From positions 1 through 54,254 of the forward strand of contig NZ_JAERRG010000046.1 in the NCBI RefSeq assembly GCF_016741935.1: a DNA stretch of 54,254 nt, read 5' to 3'. This DNA is from Streptomyces endocoffeicus (lineage in GTDB: Bacteria; Actinomycetota; Actinomycetes; Streptomycetales; Streptomycetaceae). Below, piece after piece: positions 40,550 to 47,349 of the stretch. The position numbers were made by a program, and so were the translations under genes. Numbering within the stretch: the first letter of the stretch is position 1; every line of letters starts with the position of its first letter. Below the pieces are notes generated by a model. It made no database searches. It had not been told where the DNA came from and worked only from the letters and a program-made list of their open reading frames with translations.

Positions 40550-43195
40550 GTGACGCTCGAAAGGTGGCAGGACCGGCGGCTCCGTGCGATGCCAAAACCC
40601 AGGACCGATGTGCGGTTCAATGTTCTTGGCCCGCTTCAGGTGGTCAGTGACGGCGCCATGCTGCCGATGGGTGGTCCCAAGAAACGCGCGGTTCTGGGAT
40701 ACCTGCTGGTGCACGCGAACAACGTGGTCGCCACCAGTCAGATGATCAAGGTGATCTGGCCTCAGGGAGCCCCCTCGACCGCGCGCAAGATGCTCCAGAA
40801 CACCGTGTCGTGGATCCGCGGCCTGCTCGCCGAGCACGACCTGGCCCCGTCCTGCGCGCTGTTGACCCACTCACCCGGCTACCTCCTGCGGGTCGACGAG
40901 AGCATGGTCGACCTGCTTCGTTTCGAACGGCTGGCCCGGGTCGGCCGCGAGGCGCTGGCCGACGGCCGGCGCGCCGAGGCCACCCGGGCCCTGCGCGAGG
41001 CGCTCGACCTGTGGCGGGGTACGGCACTGGAGGACCTGACCGACACCGGTATCACCTGGCCCCGGCTGACCGCCCTCCAGGAGGGGCGGCTGACCACCTT
41101 GGAGGACTACCTGGAGGCGGAGATCGCCGCCGGGCGGCATCACCAACACGTCGCGGAACTCGACGAGTTGGTCACCGCGGAGCCGCACCGGGAGCGTGCC
41201 TGCCGGCTGTTGATGGTCGCGCTGTACCGCTGCGGCAGGCAGGTCGACGCGCTGCGCGCCTACCAGCGGACCCGCAAGGCCCTGATGGACGACCTCGCTC
41301 TGGAACCCACCCGGGAGCTGCGCGAGCTGGAGACCCGCATCCTCGCCCACGACGTGTCCCTGCGCCCGGTCGTCGAAACCGAGCTGCGGCTGACCCTCTC
41401 CGGCGCCGCGCACGTCCGTCCGGCACCGGCGGTCGAGACCGTCCCGGACGGGGTGCCGGCCGCCCGCCGGGCCGGGGTCGAACCGGTCGCGCCGTCCCCC
41501 AGGCCGGCCGCCTCGACCGGGGAGCGCAAGCTCGTCTCCATCCTCACCACGTCGTTCGATCTCGGCCAGGGGGTGGACCCGGAGGACGTGGACGACCTGC
41601 TCGCCGACCTGGCCGCCGCGGTCCGCGCCGAGGCGGAGCTCGCCGGGGGCACCGTCGTGTGCTGTACCGGCTCCGCGGTCCAGGCGGTGTTCGGCGTTCC
41701 GCGCACCGGTGAACAGGACATGCTGGCCGCGGTCCGTACCGCGCTGGTGGTGCGCGACCGGTTCGCCGCCCGGGAGGGCGCCGGCTGCCCGTCGGCCACC
41801 GTGCGCCTGTCGGTCAACACCGAGGAGATCCTGATCAAGACGCACGGCGCGGCGCCGGAGGTGGTGAGCCCGGCGATCGACACCTGTCTGCGCCAGGTCT
41901 GGTCGCTGCCGCCGGACACGGTGTGGATCTGCGAGGCGACCCGGCGCAGCGGGGGCTCCGACCTCATCCACGACCCCGCCCCGTACCCCTCGCCCGCCGG
42001 CCCGCCGCTGTGGCACGCGACCGGGCTGCGCGGCGACCCGCCGTACCCCGTCGACATCCCGCGGCCGCCGCTGGTCGACCGGGACCACGATCTGATGATC
42101 CTCCAGGAGCACCTCGACCTGGTGGTGCGGCGTGGGCGCGGGCGGATCCTGACCCTGGTCGGCGAGGCGGGCATGGGCAAGAGCCGTCTGGTGCTGGAAC
42201 TCGCCCGGCTGATCCGGCGCGACCCCGACCGGGCCCGGGTACTGCGGACCGGTACGGTGCACGGCCTGCGGACCGCCACCGCCGACCCGCTCGCCGCCCT
42301 GGTCGCCTCCTGGGCCGGGCTGTCCCACGGCTGCACGCCTGAGGAGGCCGAGGCCAAGGTGACCGCCGCGGTGGGCGGACTGCTCGGCGAGGACTCGGCG
42401 GCCCGGTCGCTGACCCGCGACCTGCTCCCGCTGTTCGCCCCGGGCGGCCGGGTGCGCGGCGGGCCGGACGCCGGCGAGGTGCACGCCGCCGTGGTCGACC
42501 TGCTCACCGGGATCGCCGGGGAAGTCCCGGTGGTGCTGGTGGTGGAGGACCTGCACGCGGCCGACGACGACCTGTTGCGGTTCCTCGGCCTGCTCGCCGG
42601 GCGGGTGGCCGCCATCCCACTGCTGCTGATCTCCACGGCCCGGCCGCAGCTCGCCGGCCGCCGCGTGTGTTCCCGGGCATCCACCACGATGACACTGGAC
42701 CGGCTGACCGACGCCGCGGTCCGGGAGCTGTGGGGGTCGGTGCTGCGGCGCGAGGAAGACGGTGACGGCACCGGTCTGACCCCGGAGTTGTTCGACCGGA
42801 TCGGCGGCAACCCCATGTACGCCATCGAGTTCGCCCGGCAGCGGCTGCACGAGCCGGACGGCGCCCCGGAGGGCCGGCTGCCGGCCCGGATCTACCGGGT
42901 GGTCGCCGCGACGCTCGACCGCCTGGGGCCCGAGGAGAAGGAGGTCCTGAAGGAGGCCACCCTGGTGTCCGGGCCCATCGTGCCGGACACCGTGGCCGCG
43001 CTGGGCTGCCGCACCGTGGAGGTGGTGCGGGGCTGCCTGGACGAGCTGACCCGGCGGCACCTGCTGGTGCACGAACTCGACGGCAGGGGCTACACCTTCG
43101 CGCATCCGGTGATCCGGGACGTGGCGCACGCCCAGTTGCCCAAGGCCACCCGGTCCGGTGCTGACCGCCGGGCCGGGGCGCTCCGGGTCGGCTGA
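40550..43195 (+). CDS. SARP-type regulator fused to cyclase-like and ATPase domains
   Basis: The 881-residue protein starts with a SARP winged helix (about 24-110: FNVLGPLQVVSDGAMLPMGG, KKRAVLGYLLVHANNVV) and a BTAD domain (about 115-265: DLLRFERLARVGREALADG, ALDLWRGTALEDL). A class III nucleotide-cyclase-like part follows (about 320-490, ERKLVSILTTSFDLGQG), then an AAA/STAND ATPase with Walker A GEAGMGKS near 538 and Walker B VVLVVEDLHAADDD near 661. This order recalls PimR-type regulators (SARP plus guanylate-cyclase/LAL half), but it is shorter than those and has no terminal LuxR helix-turn-helix. GTG at 40550 has AGGGGG upstream; ATG at 40589 is an alternative start. It probably activates the adjacent PKS cluster. 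The cyclase part looks non-catalytic. Confidence 0.9.
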   Translation: MTLERWQDRRLRAMPKPRTDVRFNVLGPLQVVSDGAMLPMGGPKKRAVLGYLLVHANNVVATSQMIKVIWPQGAPSTARKMLQNTVSWIRGLLAEHDLAPSCALLTHSPGYLLRVDESMVDLLRFERLARVGREALADGRRAEATRALREALDLWRGTALEDLTDTGITWPRLTALQEGRLTTLEDYLEAEIAAGRHHQHVAELDELVTAEPHRERACRLLMVALYRCGRQVDALRAYQRTRKALMDDLALEPTRELRELETRILAHDVSLRPVVETELRLTLSGAAHVRPAPAVETVPDGVPAARRAGVEPVAPSPRPAASTGERKLVSILTTSFDLGQGVDPEDVDDLLADLAAAVRAEAELAGGTVVCCTGSAVQAVFGVPRTGEQDMLAAVRTALVVRDRFAAREGAGCPSATVRLSVNTEEILIKTHGAAPEVVSPAIDTCLRQVWSLPPDTVWICEATRRSGGSDLIHDPAPYPSPAGPPLWHATGLRGDPPYPVDIPRPPLVDRDHDLMILQEHLDLVVRRGRGRILTLVGEAGMGKSRLVLELARLIRRDPDRARVLRTGTVHGLRTATADPLAALVASWAGLSHGCTPEEAEAKVTAAVGGLLGEDSAARSLTRDLLPLFAPGGRVRGGPDAGEVHAAVVDLLTGIAGEVPVVLVVEDLHAADDDLLRFLGLLAGRVAAIPLLLISTARPQLAGRRVCSRASTTMTLDRLTDAAVRELWGSVLRREEDGDGTGLTPELFDRIGGNPMYAIEFARQRLHEPDGAPEGRLPARIYRVVAATLDRLGPEEKEVLKEATLVSGPIVPDTVAALGCRTVEVVRGCLDELTRRHLLVHELDGRGYTFAHPVIRDVAHAQLPKATRSGADRRAGALRVG

Positions 43196-43216
43196 CGGCG
43201 GCGTTGCCGGTGCCGG

Positions 43217-43271
43217 CCGCGCGGTGACGGCGGGGGCGGTCCCCGGGGCCGCCCCCGCCATCACCGCGCGG
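43217..43271. terminator. Long hairpin between convergent genes
   Basis: An 11-bp outer stem (43217-43227 with 43261-43271), one mismatch and an 11-bp inner stem form a very stable hairpin between the SARP-type and SnoaL-like gene ends. It is well placed to terminate transcription in both directions. Confidence 0.85.
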
Positions 43272-43330
43272 TCGGCGGCGTACCCGTGGGCCCACCGACG
43301 GGTGGGCCCGGCCGACCGGGCGGCGGCATT

Positions 43331-43732
43331 TCAGTCGGTGAGCACCTTGACCGGGTCGCAGGATGCCCAGCACTCGGTGATCAGACCGTTCTCCACCTTG
43401 AGGATCTCGGTCAGGATCCGGGTGAACGTGGCGCCCTCCGGCCCGAGTTCGCCCGCGCCCGGACCCAGCTTGCCGATCACGCTCCAGTGCGTGGTGATGT
43501 ACTCGTCCGTGATGATCGGCCCGACCAGGGTGGTGAACTTCGCCTCCTGGAAGACCGCGTTCACCGCGATCACCCACCGGCGGACCGACTGCGCGTCGTT
43601 GATCGCGTCGAGGTCGCGGTCGGCCTCCAGGCACAGCTTGAACCCGGGCGCGATGATCTCGTCGGTCAGGTCCAGCTGGTTGTACCAGAGGTTCGTCCAC
43701 TTCTCCCACAGGGACAGGTGTGTGGCGGTCAT
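43331..43732 (-). CDS. SnoaL-like domain protein
   Basis: The 133-residue protein fits a SnoaL/NTF2-like alpha+beta cone fold (LWEKWTNLWYNQLDLTDEI, FKLCLEADRDLDAIND, ITTHWSVIGKL, GLITECWASCDPVKVL). In natural-product clusters this fold is used for cyclases, hydroxylase partners and ketosteroid-isomerase-like enzymes. I cannot say which from sequence. Its ATG overlaps the stop of the upstream aromatic hydroxylase (ATGA), so it is the last gene of the leftward unit and probably acts on the same intermediate. No metal site is evident. Confidence 0.85.
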   Translation of the reverse strand: MTATHLSLWEKWTNLWYNQLDLTDEIIAPGFKLCLEADRDLDAINDAQSVRRWVIAVNAVFQEAKFTTLVGPIITDEYITTHWSVIGKLGPGAGELGPEGATFTRILTEILKVENGLITECWASCDPVKVLTD

Positions 43733-45309
43733 ACGGGTCCTCCCGAGAGTGATCGTTGAGGCGTCGCGGACAGCAGACCGCGACGCAGGTCGCCCACCAG
43801 CTCCGCCGCCGAGACACGGTCAGCGGCGGATCCGAAGACGTAGAAGTCCGGCCGCACCAGCAGCGCGACCGCCGAGGACTCGGCCAGGAACGGCAGATAC
43901 ACCCCGTCGTCGTCGGCCACCTCGCCCTCGCCCACCGGTGCCCCGGCCGGCACCACCCGCACCAGGCGGGTCCCGACGCCGGCCAGGAACTCCCGGTCGG
44001 CGTCGTCCAGCAGCGCCGCCGGGTCCTGGCCGGTCAGGAACACGAAGCCGCGCCCGGCCACGTCGTCGAAGCGTCCCGTGCCGGCGGTGCCGGTCACCCG
44101 GCCCTGCGGCATGTACGCGCCCGCGCCGGGGCCCGCCCCGGACAGCAGCCCCTCCTTCAGCGGCACCCCGCTGAGCTGCGGCGGCTCCTCGGCCTCCGGA
44201 TCGGCCGCCCGGGCCAGCAGCATGGTGTCGCGCACCGCGGCGGCGGCCGGGTCCAGTTCGCACACCATCTTGCCCAGCTCGATCGCGTAGCCGATGAAGT
44301 GCCGTAGGTGGCCGGTGCGTTCGACCGCATAGCTGTCCAGCAGCGCCGGGTCGCCGCGGCCGCGCAGCACCAGGTCCAGCTTCCAGGTCAGGTTGGCCGC
44401 GTCCCGGATACCGGCGCACATGCCCTGGCCGGCGAACGGAGGCATCAGATGCGCGGCGTCCCCGGCCAGCAGGATCCGGCCGCGCCGCCACTGGTCCACC
44501 CACTGCGCGCTGAAGGTGTACACCGAGTGCCGGTGCATGGTGGCGTTGTCGGGGGTTATGCCGTGCGGTTCCAGCAGCCGCCAGGCGGTCTCCGGCCGGT
44601 TCAGCTCCTCGATGCTCTCGCCCGGCAGCCGCATGAATTCCCAACGACGGTGTTCCAAGCCGCCGGAGACCACCGTGGTCGGCCGGGCCGGGTCGCAGAT
44701 CTGGAGGTTGTTCGGCCGGAACTCGCGCGGCTCGTTCAGCACCAGGTCACAGAGCAGCCAGTCGTAGAAGAACCCCAGGCCGGTCACCGTGGACCCGATG
44801 GCACGGCGCACCGCGCTGTTCGCGCCGTCGCAGCCCACCACCCAGGAGGCGGTGAGACGGCGCCCGCCCGCGGTGACCTCCACATGGTCGTCCCGCTCGA
44901 CGCAGCCGGTCACCTCCACACCGCGCAGCAGCCGCAGGTTCGGCAGCCGCTCGGCCCTTTCCCGCAGCACCCGCTCCAGCGCCGGCTGGTGGAAGACCAC
45001 CGACCTCGGCCAGCCGGCCGACCCGGGCGGGTCGCCGGCCAGCTCCAGGCGCATCAGCACCTGGCCATCGGCGGTGTGGAACTCGTAGTCGACCGCCGGG
45101 TCCCCGACCTCGTGCAGCCGGTCCCCGATCCCGGCGGCCGCCAGGTACCGCGCGGTCTCCCCGTCGAAGTGCACGGCCCGCGGGAAGGGGTACGGCCGCT
45201 CGTAGCGCTCCAGCACGGTCACCCGCCAGCCCTGCTGGGCCAGCAGCGTCGCGGTCAGCTGGCCGACCGGGCCCCAGCCGACCACCAGCACGTCACAGTC
45301 GGTGGTCAC
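43729..45309 (-). CDS. Aromatic FAD monooxygenase (MhpA-like class A hydroxylase)
   Basis: The 526-residue flavoprotein has the GxGxxG FAD site (VLVVGWGPVGQLTATLLAQQ, about 7-26), PFPRAVHFDGETARYLAA typical of 3-(3-hydroxyphenyl)propionate hydroxylases (MhpA), WVVGCDGANSAVRRAIG near 158, and ILLAGDAAHLMPPFAGQGM near 280. The C-terminal thioredoxin-like part is present but short. The GTG at 45309 lies in a 4-base overlap with the NmrA-like stop (GTGA); the frame open further upstream is not family-like. It should hydroxylate a phenolic ring with NAD(P)H and O2. Together with the DAHP synthase gene this points to an aromatic precursor or product. Confidence 0.93.
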   Translation of the reverse strand: MTTDCDVLVVGWGPVGQLTATLLAQQGWRVTVLERYERPYPFPRAVHFDGETARYLAAAGIGDRLHEVGDPAVDYEFHTADGQVLMRLELAGDPPGSAGWPRSVVFHQPALERVLRERAERLPNLRLLRGVEVTGCVERDDHVEVTAGGRRLTASWVVGCDGANSAVRRAIGSTVTGLGFFYDWLLCDLVLNEPREFRPNNLQICDPARPTTVVSGGLEHRRWEFMRLPGESIEELNRPETAWRLLEPHGITPDNATMHRHSVYTFSAQWVDQWRRGRILLAGDAAHLMPPFAGQGMCAGIRDAANLTWKLDLVLRGRGDPALLDSYAVERTGHLRHFIGYAIELGKMVCELDPAAAAVRDTMLLARAADPEAEEPPQLSGVPLKEGLLSGAGPGAGAYMPQGRVTGTAGTGRFDDVAGRGFVFLTGQDPAALLDDADREFLAGVGTRLVRVVPAGAPVGEGEVADDDGVYLPFLAESSAVALLVRPDFYVFGSAADRVSAAELVGDLRRGLLSATPQRSLSGGPV

Positions 45310-46154
45310 CGGAACGCCTCGATGTGGTCGGCGGCCCACTCCCGGTACGACCGCGGCGGCCGGCCCAGCACTTCGGCCACCGCGCCGTCGACCCCCACCA
45401 GGCTCTCGTCGGTGTTGCGCAGCATGGTCAGCATCGCGTCGGCGACCGCCGGCGGGTAGTGCAGCCGGTCCACCATCGCCGCCCGGGCCACCGCCTCCGG
45501 CAGCTCCTCGAACGCCACCGGCTCGCCGAGCAGGTCGGCGAGTACGGCCACCTGCTCGACGACCGTGATCACCTCGCCGCCGGTCAGCGTGTGCACGCGG
45601 GACCGGTGCGGGGCCGGATCCGCCAGCACCCGGGCGGCCACCTCGCCCACGTCCCGGGGGTCCACCGCCGAACTGCGGAAGTCCCCGCCGAAGGCCCGCA
45701 CCACCCGCTCGGTGCGCACCGACGGCGCCCACGGCAGCGTGTTGGACATGAACGTGCCGCCGCGCAGCACCGTCCAATCCAGGCCGGAGCCCTGGACCAC
45801 CGCCTCCGCCGCCAGGTTGAACTGCTTGATGGCGCTGTCCCGAGCGCTGCCGGCCCGGATCGAGGACAGCAGCGCCACCTGCCGCACGCCCGCGTCGCGC
45901 ACCGCTTTCACGATCGGCCCGGCCTGCGGGATCCCGGGCAGCACCAGGAGCAGGAACGCCCGGTCCACCCCGTCCAGCGCGGGGCCCAGCGAGCCGGGGT
46001 CCGCCAAGTCACCGGTGACGACGTCCACCGCCTTGGCCCAGCGTCGGGCGCCCTCGGGGTTCCGGGTGAGCACCCGGACCTTCTCTCCACGCTCCAGCAG
46101 CCGGTCGACGACCTCGCCGCCCACGGCCCCGGTAGCACCGGTCACCAAGATCAC
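45306..46154 (-). CDS. NmrA-like NAD(P)-binding protein
   Basis: The 282-residue protein starts with MILVTGATGAVGGEVVDRLL, an atypical SDR/NmrA Rossmann site, and shows VALLSSIRAGSARDSAIKQF and the substrate-side block SGLDWTVLRGGTFMSNTL. Such proteins reduce quinones, epimerise or only sense redox state; the Tyr-Lys catalytic pair of classical SDRs is absent. The GTG at 46154 has AGGAGG about nine bases upstream. It is 16 bases after the DAHP synthase stop and its stop overlaps the hydroxylase start, so the product probably works next to the hydroxylase. The exact reaction is unknown. Confidence 0.9.
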   Translation of the reverse strand: MILVTGATGAVGGEVVDRLLERGEKVRVLTRNPEGARRWAKAVDVVTGDLADPGSLGPALDGVDRAFLLLVLPGIPQAGPIVKAVRDAGVRQVALLSSIRAGSARDSAIKQFNLAAEAVVQGSGLDWTVLRGGTFMSNTLPWAPSVRTERVVRAFGGDFRSSAVDPRDVGEVAARVLADPAPHRSRVHTLTGGEVITVVEQVAVLADLLGEPVAFEELPEAVARAAMVDRLHYPPAVADAMLTMLRNTDESLVGVDGAVAEVLGRPPRSYREWAADHIEAFR

Positions 46155-46170
46155 GGGATACAGCCTCCTG

Positions 46171-47349
46171 TCAGAAGACGGCGTCGATCAGCTCGGACGC
46201 CTGCTCTACGGTCAACCTCGGGTCGCACAGCGACAGATAGCGCTCGGTCAGCGCGTTCTCCTCCTCGGGGCGGCCGACGCACTCGGTCACCCGCTCCGCG
46301 GCCACCTCCAGGTGCAGCCCGCCGACATGCCGGCCGGCCCGCTCCACCACCCGGCGGAATTCCCGGCTCTCCGCGATCAGGTCGGCCAGGTATCGGGTCT
46401 TCAGCCCGCCCGCCGCCCGCCGGGTGTTGCCGTGCATCGGATCGCTCAGCCACACCACCGGGTGGCCGGCCGACACCACCGCCCGCACCAGCGGCGGCAG
46501 CGCCTCCGCGACAGCGTCCCGGCCCATCCGGAAGATCAGGGTCAGCCGCCCCGGCACCCGGTCGGGGTCGAGCGCGGCACACAGCCGCAGCAGCGTGTCC
46601 GGGGCGGTCGACGGGCCGATCTTGCAGCCCACCGGGTTGCGCACCGAGGCCAGCAGAGCCACATGTGCGTGATCCAACTGCCGGGTGCGCTCGCCGATCC
46701 ACGGGAAGTGCGTGGAGCCCAGCAGCGACCGGCCGGCCGCCGGGTCATGCCGCACCAGGCCGGCCTCGTAGTCCAGCACCAGCGCCTCGTGGCTGCTCCA
46801 TGGCCCCAGCCGCCCGCCGTCCGCCGCCGCCAGGCGCCAGGCGCGCAGGTCCCGCAGGATCTCCGTGCTCGCGTGGTACGCCCAGACCATCCGCCGCGGA
46901 TCGGGCCGCCGGGCGAGCTCCGAGGCCGTCTCCAGGTTGACCATGTGACCGCGGAAGACCGGCAGCGTCACCCCGTCGACCGTCTCGACCGGCGCCGACC
47001 GCGGCTTGGCGTACTGCCCGGCGATCCGCCCGATCCGCAGCACCGACTGGCCGGTCCGCGCCGCCATCCGGTCGGCCAGCGCCTCGAGCGCCGACACCTT
47101 CGCGGCGGTGTGCCCGGCGCCGGACTCATAGAAACTCTCCGCGCAGTCGCCGGCCTGCACCAGCCGGGCCTGGCCCCGCGCCACCTTCGCCAGGCCCCAG
47201 CCCAGGGTGGCCACCTCGGTGTGCGTCACCAGCGGCGCGGCGCCACGCAGCCGGCCGAGCGCGGCGGCGTGCGCGGGGTGCGCGTCCCACTCCGGCTGTT
47301 GCTCCGCCGGCAGCGACTCCCACACCGACGGCAGCGGCGCGCCCATCAT
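46171..47349 (-). CDS. Class II (plant/PhzC-type) 3-deoxy-D-arabino-heptulosonate 7-phosphate synthase
   Basis: The 392-residue protein has the class II DAHP synthase blocks VQAGDCAESFYESG, VLRIGRIAGQYAKPRS, RGHMVNLETASELARR, VGCKIGPSTAPDTLLRLC, RMGRDAVAEALPPLVRA and SDPMHGNTRRAAGGLKT, including the metal- and substrate-binding residues. It condenses phosphoenolpyruvate and erythrose-4-phosphate to open the shikimate pathway. Cluster-borne copies such as PhzC raise the supply of chorismate or shikimate-derived building blocks and are often insensitive to feedback. The ATG at 47349 overlaps the stop of the LuxR gene (ATGA). Its place here suggests that an aromatic or shikimate-derived unit is needed by this PKS cluster. 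Confidence 0.96.
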   Translation of the reverse strand: MMGAPLPSVWESLPAEQQPEWDAHPAHAAALGRLRGAAPLVTHTEVATLGWGLAKVARGQARLVQAGDCAESFYESGAGHTAAKVSALEALADRMAARTGQSVLRIGRIAGQYAKPRSAPVETVDGVTLPVFRGHMVNLETASELARRPDPRRMVWAYHASTEILRDLRAWRLAAADGGRLGPWSSHEALVLDYEAGLVRHDPAAGRSLLGSTHFPWIGERTRQLDHAHVALLASVRNPVGCKIGPSTAPDTLLRLCAALDPDRVPGRLTLIFRMGRDAVAEALPPLVRAVVSAGHPVVWLSDPMHGNTRRAAGGLKTRYLADLIAESREFRRVVERAGRHVGGLHLEVAAERVTECVGRPEEENALTERYLSLCDPRLTVEQASELIDAVF

